Positions 17,236-24,901 of a DNA stretch of 35,098 nucleotides are shown here, one piece after another. The stretch's first letter is position 1. Each line of letters starts with the position of its first letter. The notes beneath the pieces were generated by a model, which was given only the letters and a program-made list of their open reading frames with translations, was not told the DNA's origin and made no database searches. The position numbers were made by a program, and so were the translations under genes. The stretch lies in the NCBI GenBank assembly GCA_025356595.1, contig JANXSQ010000237.1, positions 1 through 35,098 of the forward strand. Reading direction: 5' to 3'. Source of the DNA: Janthinobacterium sp. (GTDB lineage: Bacteria > Pseudomonadota > Gammaproteobacteria > Burkholderiales > Burkholderiaceae_D).

Positions 17236-17280
17236 CGCTCTCCCAAGTACAAGACGACCATCGCGCGGAACTTATTAAAT
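17236..17280 (-). promoter_or_regulatory. Upstream block of flagellin 1 (shared with flagellin 2 and fliD)
   Basis: On the minus strand: ATTTAATA (17280-17273), 12 bases, TGGTCG (17260-17255), then TGGGAGAGCG (17245-17236). The first two elements recur at identical spacing upstream of flagellin 2, and TGGTCGTCTTGTACT is nearly matched upstream of fliD. TAAA occurs 15 bases before TTTAATAA, the spacing of sigma-28 promoters, although the -10 side fits poorly. It probably contains the flagellin promoter. Confidence 0.5.
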
Positions 17281-17323
17281 GCTTTGAAGAAATTTTTAAA
17301 AATAAATTAAAAAGGCTGGGCGT

Positions 17324-18424
17324 TTAGCTCTGCAGCAGGGTGAGGATCATGCCGGACATGCTGTTGCCGCGCTGCAGCATGCTGGTGCCCGCCTGCAGCA
17401 GCATCTGGCTCGACGTCATCGCCGCGCTTTCCTGGGCGTAATCGGTATCGACGATGCGGCCGATGGCGGCCTTAGTGTTGACGCTCACGTTGTCCAGATT
17501 ATCGTGCGCATGGCCGAGGCGGTTGGCGGCGGCGCCCAGTTCCGAGCGCACGGCGGCGACGGAGGCGATCGTCTGTTCCAGCGCGTCGATGCTGGTCGAG
17601 GCCGAGCCGGCGAGCGTCAGCTCGCTGCCGATGGCGTCGCTGGCGAAGCCGAAGGAGTTGTAGGTCTGCGCCGCGCCGTGCAGGGCGGCGTGCATCGCGC
17701 TGAGCTTGGGCGAAAGGTCGAAGGCCATGATCTCGCTGGCCGCGGCGCCGATCTGGAAATTCACCGAGGCGGAGAATTTGCCGTTGATGGTGGCGGCTGC
17801 TGCTGCGGAATAGAGCTGCGCCGCCAGCGAGGTGTCGTTGGCGGCGGCGGCGACGGCCGCGGCGGCGGCCACGGCCGCCTGGGTGGCTGGGGTGGAGCCG
17901 CCGGCGTCGGTGGCGACGGCCGCGCCCAGGGCGGTGTTGGCGGTGGCCAGGGCGGCGCCGGCGGTGGCCGCGGCGGCGGCGGCGGCGGCCTGTTCGGCGG
18001 CGGTGGCGCCGAGCAGCAGCTTGGCGCCGCCATAGCTGGTGTTCCCGGAAATATTACTCAGTTCATGGCTCAGCGCGCCGTACTCGGACTGCATGGCCAT
18101 CTTGTCCTGCGCCGTCGCGGAGGCGTCGGCGGCCTGCGTGGCCAGATCCTTCATGCGGATGAGAATGCTGCTGCTTTCGGCCAGCGCGCCGTCGGCGGTC
18201 TGCAGCATCGACATGCCGTTCTGGGTGTTGCGCATGGCCACCGCCATGCCGCTGGTCTGGGCGCGCAGGCGGGTGGCGATCTGCAGACCGGCGGCGTCGT
18301 CCATGGCGGAGTTGATGCGGTAGCCGGTGCCCAGGCGCGTCATCGACGTGGACAGGTTGTTTTGGGTGTGGGAAAGGGAATTTTGGGCGGCGAGGGCGGC
18401 GATGTTGGTGTGAAGGCTTAGCAT
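17324..18424 (-). CDS. fliC2: Flagellin 2 with an Ala-rich central insertion
   Basis: The product has 366 residues. Both conserved ends are flagellin (MLSLHTNIAALAAQNSLSHT; RLGTGYRINSAMDDAAGLQI; MLLQAGTSMLQRGNSMSGMI). It aligns with flagellin 1 except for about 75 residues between GGAKLLLG and VNFQIG (residues about 139-212). These are mostly Ala, with Thr, Gln and Gly, encoded by GCC/GCG-rich tracts including a GGC run at about 17970-17990. The insertion accounts for essentially the whole length difference and sits where outer flagellin domains are normally placed. Start 18424 matches flagellin 1; longer in-frame starts add an unrelated Arg/Cys-rich stretch. No Shine-Dalgarno sequence is visible before the ATG, unlike flagellin 1. 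Confidence 0.92.
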   Translation of the reverse strand: MLSLHTNIAALAAQNSLSHTQNNLSTSMTRLGTGYRINSAMDDAAGLQIATRLRAQTSGMAVAMRNTQNGMSMLQTADGALAESSSILIRMKDLATQAADASATAQDKMAMQSEYGALSHELSNISGNTSYGGAKLLLGATAAEQAAAAAAAATAGAALATANTALGAAVATDAGGSTPATQAAVAAAAAVAAAANDTSLAAQLYSAAAAATINGKFSASVNFQIGAAASEIMAFDLSPKLSAMHAALHGAAQTYNSFGFASDAIGSELTLAGSASTSIDALEQTIASVAAVRSELGAAANRLGHAHDNLDNVSVNTKAAIGRIVDTDYAQESAAMTSSQMLLQAGTSMLQRGNSMSGMILTLLQS

Positions 18425-18466
18425 GGGGCGCCCGGCGCAGTGTTCGGTTTGAAGCAAAAGGATTCC

Positions 18467-18510
18467 CGCTCTACCAGCTTGAGGCGACCAAGCGGCGGCG
18501 GATATTAAAT
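18467..18510 (-). promoter_or_regulatory. Upstream block of flagellin 2
   Basis: On the minus strand: ATTTAATA (18510-18503), 12 bases, TGGTCG (18490-18485), then TGGTAGAGCG (18476-18467), the same order as upstream of flagellin 1. TCAAG lies 15 bases before TTTAATAT. A small palindrome (TTCC-ATAA-GGAA) sits within that spacer. Confidence 0.5.
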
Positions 18511-18530
18511 TCCTTATGGAAATACTTGAT

Positions 18531-18554
18531 TTATCGCAATAATTATCGCAATAA
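18531..18554. repeat. Perfect tandem 12-mer upstream of flagellin 2
   Basis: TTATCGCAATAA occurs twice head to tail (18531-18542 and 18543-18554). On the minus strand this gives TTATTGCGATAA twice, about 20 bases upstream of the shared flagellin block. It may be an operator or activator site; flagellin 1 lacks it. Confidence 0.5.
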
Positions 18555-18558
18555 CAAC

Positions 18559-18605
18559 GCGGGCGTGCGCGCCGCCCGCGCAAGGGCGCGGGCCCGGAGC
18601 CCGCG
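18559..18605 (-). terminator. Two GC-rich hairpins after ETF-QO, possible terminator
   Basis: GCGGGCG/CGCCCGC (18559-18579) and CGCGGGC/GCCCGCG (18587-18605, 5-base loop) directly follow the ETF-QO stop on the minus strand. No U run follows, so factor-independent termination is uncertain. Confidence 0.35.
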
Positions 18606-18615
18606 TTCGCCACCC

Positions 18616-20292
18616 TTACATATTCGGATAGTTCGGTCCGCCGCCGCCCTCCGGCGTGACCCAGACGATGTTTTGCGTCGGATCCTTGATGTCGCAGGTT
18701 TTACAGTGCACGCAGTTTTGCGCGTTGATCTGCAGGCGCTCCTTGCCCTCGTCCGTCTTGACGAACTCGTACACGCCGGCCGGGCAGTAGCGCGCCTCCG
18801 GCCCCGCGTAGATGCTCAGGTTGACGTCCACCGGCACGCTGGGGTTCTTCAGGGTCAGGTGGATGGGCTGGTCTTCGGCGTGGTTGGTGTTGGAAATGAA
18901 CACCGAGGACATCTTGTCGAAGGTCAGCTTGCCGTCCGGCTTGGGATAGACGATGGGCTTGCACTGGGCCGCCGGCTTCAGGCATTCGTGGTCGCCGTGG
19001 CTGTGGCGCAGGGTCCACGGCGCCTTGCCGCGGAAGATCATCTGGTCGATGGCCGTCATCACGCTGCCCAGGTATAAGCCCTTCGACAACCAGGGCTTGA
19101 CGTTGCGCGCGACGTGCAATTCCTCGTGCAACCAGGATTGCTCGAAGGCGGTCGGGTAGGCGCCCAACTCGTCGTGCTGGCGGCTCTCGCCCAGCGCCTC
19201 GAAGGCGGCGCCGGCGGCCAGCATGCCGCTCTTGATCGCCGCGTGGCTGCCCTTGATGCGGCTCATGTTGAGGAAGCCGGCCTCGCAGCCGATCAGGGCG
19301 CCGCCCGGGAAGACCAGCTTCGGCAGCGACTGCAGGCCGCCGGCCGTGATGGCCCGCGCGCCGTAGGAGATGCGCTTGCCGCCCTCGAAGAAGGTGCTGA
19401 TGGCCGGGTGCGTCTTGTAGCGCTGGAATTCCTCGTACGGCGACATGTAGGGGTTTTCATAGTTCAGGCCGACCACGTAGCCCACCATCACCTGGTTGTT
19501 TTCCATGTGGTAGAGGAAGGAGCCGCCGTAGGTCTTGCTGTCGAGCGGCCAGCCGGTCGAGTGTATGACCAGGCCCGCCTGGTGTTTGGCCGGATCGATT
19601 TCCCACAATTCCTTGATGCCGATGCCGTAGGATTGCGGGTCCTTGCCCTTGTTCAAGTCGTACTTGCTCATCAACTGCTTGCCCAGGTGGCCGCGCGCGC
19701 CCTCGGCGAACAGGGTGTACTTGGCGTGCAGCTCCATGCCCAGCTGGAAATCGGCGCCCGGTTGGCCGTCGCGCTTGACGCCCATGTTGCCGGTCGCCAC
19801 GCCCTTCACGGAACCATCCTCGTTGTAGAGGATTTCGGCGGCCGGGAAGCCGGGGAAGATCTCCACGCCCAGCGCCTCGGCCTGCTGGCCCATCCAGCGC
19901 ACCACATTGCCCAGGGAAACGATGTAGTTGCCGTGGTTCTCGAAACAGGCCGGCACGGCGAAGTTCGGCGTGCGCAGGGCCTTCGTTTCGGTCAGGAACA
20001 GGATGCGGTCTTCCATCACTTCGGTGTGCAGCGGCGCGCCCAGTTCCTTCCAGTTCGGGATCAATTCGGTCAAGGCCTTCGGGTCCATGATGGCGCCCGA
20101 CAGGATGTGCGCGCCCAGTTCGCCGCCTTTTTCCAGCACGCAGACCGACACTTCCTGGCCTTTTTCGGCCGCCAGTTGCTTCAGTTTGATGGCCGCGGCC
20201 AGGCCGGCGGGGCCACCGCCGACGACGACGACGTCGTACTCCATCGTGTCGCGGGGGCCGTATTGTTCAACAATATTATTAGGCTGTGTCAT
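18616..20292 (-). CDS. etfD: Electron transfer flavoprotein-ubiquinone oxidoreductase (ETF-QO)
   Basis: The product has 558 residues, the usual length. The enzyme takes electrons from reduced ETF (from fatty acid and amino acid dehydrogenases) and passes them to ubiquinone at the inner membrane, using FAD and one 4Fe-4S cluster. The FAD dinucleotide motif GGGPAG is at residues 25-30. Cluster ligands are Cys503 and the CVHCKTC group (Cys527, 530, 533) near the C-terminus. The long middle (ELIPNWKELGAPLHTEVMED; GGALIGCEAGFLNMSRIKGS) is typical of the family. The start at 20292 gives MTQPNNIVEQYGP; a later Met17 start would still keep the FAD motif. The upstream region carries dyads that may be regulator sites. 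Confidence 0.96.
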   Translation of the reverse strand: MTQPNNIVEQYGPRDTMEYDVVVVGGGPAGLAAAIKLKQLAAEKGQEVSVCVLEKGGELGAHILSGAIMDPKALTELIPNWKELGAPLHTEVMEDRILFLTETKALRTPNFAVPACFENHGNYIVSLGNVVRWMGQQAEALGVEIFPGFPAAEILYNEDGSVKGVATGNMGVKRDGQPGADFQLGMELHAKYTLFAEGARGHLGKQLMSKYDLNKGKDPQSYGIGIKELWEIDPAKHQAGLVIHSTGWPLDSKTYGGSFLYHMENNQVMVGYVVGLNYENPYMSPYEEFQRYKTHPAISTFFEGGKRISYGARAITAGGLQSLPKLVFPGGALIGCEAGFLNMSRIKGSHAAIKSGMLAAGAAFEALGESRQHDELGAYPTAFEQSWLHEELHVARNVKPWLSKGLYLGSVMTAIDQMIFRGKAPWTLRHSHGDHECLKPAAQCKPIVYPKPDGKLTFDKMSSVFISNTNHAEDQPIHLTLKNPSVPVDVNLSIYAGPEARYCPAGVYEFVKTDEGKERLQINAQNCVHCKTCDIKDPTQNIVWVTPEGGGGPNYPNM

Positions 20293-20317
20293 GGTCTCGT
20301 CTGGTGAGGGTAAATTT

Positions 20318-20333
20318 AAGCACGAGTGTGCTT
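20318..20333. promoter_or_regulatory. Dyad AAGCAC-N4-GTGCTT upstream of ETF-QO
   Basis: A perfect 6-bp inverted repeat with 4-base spacer lies 26 bp before the ETF-QO start. Size and symmetry suit a TetR-type repressor operator, and ETF genes are often under such fatty-acid regulators. On the plus strand it is followed by GTTTTT, so it could also look like a weak terminator. Confidence 0.35.
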
Positions 20334-20378
20334 GTTTTTGGCGCGGATTGCAACTTTGGCGCCATTTTGAGGGACATT

Positions 20379-20398
20379 ATTAGACGCCGCAATCTAAT
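20379..20398. promoter_or_regulatory. Dyad ATTAGA-N8-TCTAAT between ETF-QO and the SDR gene
   Basis: A perfect 6-bp inverted repeat spans 20 bp in the middle of the 216-bp divergent region. A further palindrome, GTAATGATTAC, is at 20412-20422. They may be operators for one or both divergent genes; no regulator can be named. Confidence 0.3.
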
Positions 20399-20508
20399 CC
20401 TGACATTTTGTGTAATGATTACGGCTACTGTGGCACAGGCATGGCGGCGCTGCCGCACCGGTGCCGGCAGGTATCGCATTGACCGAAAAACAACACAAGG
20501 GGTAACTC

Positions 20509-21285
20509 GTGGGCATAGAAGTGAACTTTGAGGGCAAGATCGCCCTGATCACCGGCGCGTCCAGCGGACTGGGCGCGCGCTTCGCGAAAGTGCTGGCCCA
20601 GGCCGGCGCGCAAGTGGTGCTGGCCTCGCGCCGCACCGAGCGCCTGAAGGAATTGCGCGCCGAAATCGAGGCCGACGGCGGCGCCGCGCACGTCGTCGCG
20701 CTCGACGTCACCGACTACGCCAGCATCAAGTCGGCCATCGCCCACGCAGAGACGGAGGCGGGCCCGATCGACATTCTCGTCAACAATTCCGGTGTCTCCA
20801 CCACGCAACGCCTGGTCGACGTCACGCCCGAGGATTACGCCTTCGTCATGGACACCAATCTGCGCGGCTCCTTCTTCGTCGCCCAGGAAGCGGCCAAGCG
20901 CATGATCGCGCGCGCCAAGGGCGACCCGAAAAAACAACACCGCATCATCAACATCGCCTCGATGGCGGGCTTGCACGTGCTGCCGCAGATCGGCGTCTAC
21001 TGCATGAGCAAGGCCGGCATGGTGCACATGACCAAGGCCATGGCGGTGGAGTGGGGCAAGTACGGCATCAACACCAACGCCATCTGCCCGGGCTACATCT
21101 CGACCGAGATCAACGAGGATTATTTCGCCAGCGAGCAGGGCAAGAAACTGATCGAAATGCTGCCGCACAAGCGCCCCGGCAAGCCGGAAGACCTCGACGG
21201 CCTGCTGCTGTTGCTGGCCGGCGAGGATTCGCACTTCATCAACGGCGCCATCATCTCGGCCGACGGCGGCATGACGGCGCTGTAA
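20509..21285 (+). CDS. Short-chain dehydrogenase/reductase (SDR), substrate unknown
   Basis: The product has 258 residues and is a classical SDR. The NAD(P) motif GASSGLG is at residues 16-22, NNSG at 92-95, the catalytic Ser at 151, and Tyr164 with Lys168 (YCMSK). Arg41-Arg42 after the second strand suggests a preference for NADPH. The gene starts with GTG at 20509, preceded by AAGGGG at a good distance. The C-terminus (FINGAIISADGGM) is typical. It is divergent from ETF-QO, which could hint at an acyl or 3-hydroxyacyl substrate, but the sequence does not show this. Confidence 0.9.
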   Translation: MGIEVNFEGKIALITGASSGLGARFAKVLAQAGAQVVLASRRTERLKELRAEIEADGGAAHVVALDVTDYASIKSAIAHAETEAGPIDILVNNSGVSTTQRLVDVTPEDYAFVMDTNLRGSFFVAQEAAKRMIARAKGDPKKQHRIINIASMAGLHVLPQIGVYCMSKAGMVHMTKAMAVEWGKYGINTNAICPGYISTEINEDYFASEQGKKLIEMLPHKRPGKPEDLDGLLLLLAGEDSHFINGAIISADGGMTAL

Positions 21286-21309
21286 TTTCCCGCCGCGCGC
21301 CGCCCGTCC

Positions 21310-21876
21310 TCAGCGCGGCGACTGCAGGCCGACCAGCTTGTGCACCAGCTCCGAAGAGGTGGCGGCGGCGAATTTGCGCATCAGCTTGGCGCGGTGCATC
21401 TCCACCGTGCGCGGGCTCAGGTCGATCTGGCGCGCGATCAGCTTGCTGGTCTTGCCCTCCACCAGCAGGGCGGCGATCTCGCGCTCGCGCGGCGTCAGTT
21501 GCGCCGTCACCGGGCGCTTCTCGCTGACATCCTCGAAGGTCCAGATGCCCGCGCCCAGCGGCTGATTGGCCACCAGCGCATGGCCGCTGACGTGGCACCA
21601 GAACAATTCCTCGCTGGCGCGGCGCATGATGCGCTCGTCCGAATAGCGCCCCTTGGCGTTCATGATCGGAATGATGCGGTCGCCCGTGCGCAGGAATTCA
21701 TCCATCGTCGGGTACAGTACCCGGAACGATTCTCCGACCAGCGCGGCGCGGGCGTAGCCGAACATGGCCGCCAGCGCCTCGTTGCAGGTCTGGATGACGC
21801 GGTTTTCCGAAATGCACATGCCGACCGGCGCGTGCAGGAAAATGGTTTCGTAATCGATGGCTTGCGGAAGATTCAT
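21310..21876 (-). CDS. PAS domain – LuxR-type HTH transcriptional regulator
   Basis: The product has 188 residues. Residues about 5-118 form a PAS domain (YETIFLHAPVGMCISENRVI; CNEALAAMFGYARAALVGES; WCHVSGHALVANQPLGAGIW). Residues 124-185 form a LuxR/GerE helix-turn-helix (QLTPREREIAALLVEGKTSK, then LSPRTVEMHRAKLMRKFAA). There is no receiver domain, so it probably senses a small ligand or cofactor directly. The start at 21876 (MNLPQAIDYETIF) begins just before the PAS fold. A start at 21999 is possible but would add 41 unlikely residues across the divergent promoter. It is divergent from scoAB, which it probably regulates. Confidence 0.85.
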   Translation of the reverse strand: MNLPQAIDYETIFLHAPVGMCISENRVIQTCNEALAAMFGYARAALVGESFRVLYPTMDEFLRTGDRIIPIMNAKGRYSDERIMRRASEELFWCHVSGHALVANQPLGAGIWTFEDVSEKRPVTAQLTPREREIAALLVEGKTSKLIARQIDLSPRTVEMHRAKLMRKFAAATSSELVHKLVGLQSPR

Positions 21877-21928
21877 CTGGCGCGAAATCAATTCTGATAT
21901 AAGGTAAGGTACAGGTAGTTCTACGGTA

Positions 21929-21957
21929 TTGTGCTTTTCCCAAGCGTATTTTATGCT
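21929..21957 (+). promoter_or_regulatory. Probable scoAB promoter
   Basis: TTGTGC (21929-21934), 17 bases, TATGCT (21952-21957) fits a sigma-70 type promoter with 4 of 6 matches in each box, about 50 bases upstream of the scoA Shine-Dalgarno sequence. Confidence 0.45.
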
Positions 21958-21960
21958 GAT

Positions 21961-21989
21961 ACGCGCTACTGGACGCAGAGACGCGCTAC
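21961..21989. repeat. Two ACGCGCTAC repeats, 20 bp apart, at the scoA transcription start
   Basis: ACGCGCTAC is at 21961-21969 and 21981-21989, an exact 20-bp period, immediately after the predicted -10 box. GCGTAT and ATACGC (21944-21949 and 21959-21964) form an inverted repeat overlapping it. Two helical turns of spacing on one DNA face suits a dimeric regulator, possibly the divergent PAS-LuxR protein. Confidence 0.4.
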
Positions 21990-22015
21990 AGCTTAACAAA
22001 AGAAGAGGGACACGT

Positions 22016-22714
22016 ATGAATAAAGTTTATCCTGACGCCGCCGCCGCCCTGGCCGGCATCGTCCATGATGGCCAGACCATCGCCGTCGGCGGCTTCGGCC
22101 TGTGCGGCATTCCCGAGGCGCTGATCGGCGCCCTGCGCGACTCCGGCGTCACCAATCTGACCGCCATCTCCAACAACGCCGGCGTCGACGGCTTCGGCCT
22201 GGGCCAGTTGCTGACGACCCGCCAGATCAAGAAGATGATCGCCTCCTACGTGGGCGAGAACAAGGAGTTCGCGCGCCAGTACCTGGCCGGCGAACTGGAG
22301 CTGGAATTCACACCGCAGGGCACGCTGGCCGAAAAACTGCGCGCCGGCGGCGCCGGCATCCCGGCCTTCTTCACCAAGACCGGCGTGGGCACCATTGTCG
22401 CCGAGGGCAAGGAAATCCGCGAATTCGACGGCGAGCAGTATGTGATGGAGCGCAGCCTGGTGGCCGACGTGTCGCTGGTGAAAGCCTATATGGCCGACCG
22501 GGCCGGCAATCTGGTGTACCGCAAGACGGCGCGCAACTTCAATCCGAACGTGGCGATGGCCGGCAAGATCACCATCGTCGAAGTGGAGAAACTGGTGGAG
22601 ATCGGCGAAATCGATCCCGACGACGTGCACACGCCGAGCATTTTCGTGCACCGCATCGTTGTCAACGCGCAGCCGGAAAAGCGCATCGAACAGCGCACCG
22701 TGCGCGCCGCTTAA
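22016..22714 (+). CDS. scoA: Succinyl-CoA:3-ketoacid CoA-transferase subunit A
   Basis: The product has 232 residues, the usual length for the A subunit. With ScoB it moves CoA from succinyl-CoA to acetoacetate, allowing ketone bodies and polyhydroxybutyrate breakdown products to be used. The class I CoA-transferase motif [17 protein letters not shown] is at the N-terminus, and [20 protein letters not shown] and [20 protein letters not shown] follow as in the family. The ATG at 22016 is preceded by AGAGGGA. The upstream in-frame start at 21929 would run through the promoter and is rejected. scoB follows after 29 bp. Confidence 0.95.
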   Translation: MNKVYPDAAAALAGIVHDGQTIAVGGFGLCGIPEALIGALRDSGVTNLTAISNNAGVDGFGLGQLLTTRQIKKMIASYVGENKEFARQYLAGELELEFTPQGTLAEKLRAGGAGIPAFFTKTGVGTIVAEGKEIREFDGEQYVMERSLVADVSLVKAYMADRAGNLVYRKTARNFNPNVAMAGKITIVEVEKLVEIGEIDPDDVHTPSIFVHRIVVNAQPEKRIEQRTVRAA

Positions 22715-22743
22715 ACCGCCCGACAAGAAATACGGAGATTACT

Positions 22744-23397
22744 ATGGCATGGACTCGTGATGAAATGGCCGCGCGCGCGGCGCGGGAGCTGCAGGATGGC
22801 TACTATGTGAACCTGGGCATCGGCTTGCCGACCCTGGTGGCGAATTATGTGCCGGACAATATGGAGGTGTTCCTGCAGTCGGAAAACGGCTTGCTGGGCA
22901 TCGGTCCTTTCCCCACCGACGCCGAGGTGGACGCCGACCTGATCAACGCCGGCAAGCAGACCGTCACGGCCTTGCCCGGCGCGGCCTACTTCAGCTCGGC
23001 CGATTCCTTCGGCATGATCCGCGGCGGCAAGATCAACCTGGCCATCCTGGGCGCCATGCAGGTGTCGGAAAAGGGCGATCTGGCGAACTGGATGATCCCC
23101 GGCAAGATGGTCAAGGGTATGGGCGGCGCCATGGATCTGGTGGCCGGCGTGAAGCGCGTTGTCGTGCTGATGGAGCACGTCGCCACGGCCAAGGACGGCA
23201 GCACCTCGCACAAGCTGCTCAAGCACTGTGACCTGCCGCTGACCGGCGTCGGCGTCGTCGACCTGATCATCAGCGACCTGGGCGTGGTGGAAGTGACGCC
23301 GCAGGGCTTGAAGGTGCTGGAGCTGGCGCCCGGCGTGACGAAGGAGGAAATCGTCGCCGCCACCGGCGCCGAACTGGACCTCAGCGCCCTGGCATAA
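22744..23397 (+). CDS. scoB: Succinyl-CoA:3-ketoacid CoA-transferase subunit B
   Basis: The product has 217 residues. It carries the catalytic glutamate in the motif QSENG (Glu47), which forms the covalent CoA-thioester intermediate. The N-terminus ([20 protein letters not shown]) and the segments [20 protein letters not shown] and [20 protein letters not shown] are standard for ScoB. A GGAG precedes the ATG by about 7 bases. It forms an operon with scoA, and a strong bidirectional terminator stands between it and the convergent dctA. Confidence 0.96.
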   Translation: MAWTRDEMAARAARELQDGYYVNLGIGLPTLVANYVPDNMEVFLQSENGLLGIGPFPTDAEVDADLINAGKQTVTALPGAAYFSSADSFGMIRGGKINLAILGAMQVSEKGDLANWMIPGKMVKGMGGAMDLVAGVKRVVVLMEHVATAKDGSTSHKLLKHCDLPLTGVGVVDLIISDLGVVEVTPQGLKVLELAPGVTKEEIVAATGAELDLSALA

Positions 23398-23410
23398 AAC
23401 GGCGCGCAAT

Positions 23411-23449
23411 AAAAAAACGGCGGCGCAATCATTGCGCCGCCGTTTTTTT
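23411..23449. terminator. Bidirectional Rho-independent terminator between scoB and dctA
   Basis: A perfect 18-bp stem (23411-23428 with 23432-23449) around a 3-base loop begins with seven As and ends with seven Ts, with a GCGGCGC core. It works for both converging genes. Confidence 0.95.
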
Positions 23450-23479
23450 ATGCTCCGGCCGGACCGGCCGGATCAAGGA

Positions 23480-24775
23480 CTAAGCCACCTTGGGGATGGA
23501 ATAGCTGTCGACCGCCGCCGGGCTGGGATTGCTCAGTTCGCGCGTCAACTGATCGTGGTCGAGCTCTTTTTCCCAGTGCGAGACGACGATGGTGGCCACG
23601 CCGTTGCCGATGAAGTTGGTCAGGGCGCGGCATTCGCTCATGAAGCGGTCGATGCCGAGGATCAGCGCCATGCCCGCCACCGGGATGGTCGGCACCACCG
23701 CCAGCGTCGCGGCCAGGGTGATGAAGCCGGCGCCGGTGATGCCCGAGGCGCCCTTCGAGGTCAGCATCGCCACGCCGAGGATGGTCAGTTCCTGCATCAG
23801 CGTCAGGTCGGTGTTGGTGGCCTGGGCCACGAACAGGGCCGCCATCGTCATATAGATGTTGGTGCCGTCGAGGTTGAAGGAATAGCCGGTCGGCACGACC
23901 AGGCCCACCACCGGTTTCGAGCAGCCGAGTTTTTCCAGCTTCGTCATCAGGGCCGGCAGCGCGCTCTCCGAGGAGCTGGTGCCGAGCACGATCAGCAATT
24001 CCTCTTTGATGTAGAGCAGGAAGCGGCCGATCGAAAAGCCGGTCAGCTTGGCGATCGTGCCCAGCACGACGAAGATGAAGAGGAAGCAGGTCAGGTAGAA
24101 GGAACCCATCAGCTTGGCCAGCGGCAGCAGCGAGGCCAGGCCGAACTTGCCGATGGTGAAGGCCATGGCGCCGAACGCGCCGATCGGGGCGACTTTCATG
24201 ATGATGTTGACCATGCCGAAGATGGCCTGCGCCAGTTCGTCGATCAGCTTCGTCACGGGGCGGCCCTTTTCGCCCAGCACCGACAGCGCGAAACCGAACA
24301 GTATCGAGATCAGCAGCACTTGCAGGATGTCGCCCTTGGCGAAGGCGTCGATCACCGTGTTGGGGATGATGTTCATGATGAAGTCGGTGGTGCTCTGCAC
24401 CTTGGCCTTGTCGGTGAACTGGGCGATGGCGCGGGTGTCGAGGGTGGCCGGGTTGGCGTTGAAGCCGGCGCCCGGTTTCAGCACGTTGGCGACGATCAGG
24501 CCGATGGCCAGGGCGAAGGTCGAGACGACTTCGAAGTAGAGCAGGGCCTTGCCGCCGACGCGGCCGATCTTCTTGATGTCGTGCATGCCGGCGATGCCGG
24601 AGACGACGGTGCAGAAGATCACCGGCGCGATGATCATCTTGATCAGTTTGATGAAGCTGTCGCCCAGCGGTTTCATGTCGACGGCGTTGGCGGGGTAGAA
24701 GACCCCGAGCAGCACGCCACAGACGATGGCGGCGATGACTTGGATGTAGAGGATTTTATAGAATGGTTTTTTCAT
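23480..24775 (-). CDS. dctA: C4-dicarboxylate transport protein DctA
   Basis: The product has 431 residues. It is a proton- or sodium-coupled carrier for succinate, fumarate and malate in the inner membrane (DAACS family, glutamate-transporter fold). The serine-rich re-entrant loop [10 protein letters not shown] and the motif [20 protein letters not shown] are the substrate- and cation-binding segments. Several hydrophobic helices are visible from residue 8. The start at 24775 gives [14 protein letters not shown] with CCGGAGA upstream; two earlier in-frame ATGs (24826 and 24799) lack such a site. It lies 126 bp downstream of bdhA on the same strand. Supply of succinate fits the succinyl-CoA need of ScoAB, an inference. 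Confidence 0.95.
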   Translation of the reverse strand: MKKPFYKILYIQVIAAIVCGVLLGVFYPANAVDMKPLGDSFIKLIKMIIAPVIFCTVVSGIAGMHDIKKIGRVGGKALLYFEVVSTFALAIGLIVANVLKPGAGFNANPATLDTRAIAQFTDKAKVQSTTDFIMNIIPNTVIDAFAKGDILQVLLISILFGFALSVLGEKGRPVTKLIDELAQAIFGMVNIIMKVAPIGAFGAMAFTIGKFGLASLLPLAKLMGSFYLTCFLFIFVVLGTIAKLTGFSIGRFLLYIKEELLIVLGTSSSESALPALMTKLEKLGCSKPVVGLVVPTGYSFNLDGTNIYMTMAALFVAQATNTDLTLMQELTILGVAMLTSKGASGITGAGFITLAATLAVVPTIPVAGMALILGIDRFMSECRALTNFIGNGVATIVVSHWEKELDHDQLTRELSNPSPAAVDSYSIPKVA

Positions 24776-24803
24776 GATGTCTCCGGCTAGAGACGTCATG
24801 ATT

Positions 24804-24841
24804 GCGCGCCGCGCCGGCGCGCACAATTGTGGATAACCACA
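24804..24841 (-). promoter_or_regulatory. Hairpin and DnaA-box-like site in the dctA leader region
   Basis: GCGCGCC (24804-24810) pairs with GGCGCGC (24816-24822) around a 5-base loop, upstream of the dctA ribosome binding site. Next to it TGTGGATAACCACA (24828-24841) is a small dyad that on the minus strand contains TTATCCACA, the consensus DnaA box. Function is unknown; it may be chance. Confidence 0.3.
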
Positions 24842-24901
24842 GCGTTGCGCGCCGGCAACTGGGCGCGCCGCGCCGGGCTCAGCGGGCCCGCCGCGCCGCC
24901 C

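Noticed and set aside
17761-18035. Pro-rich and Ala-rich open frames inside flagellin 2
   Set aside because: They are other-frame readings of the GGC/GCC tract encoding the Ala-rich insertion.
21877-21999. 41-residue N-terminal extension of the PAS-LuxR regulator
   Set aside because: It crosses the divergent promoter region and precedes the PAS fold with unrelated sequence.
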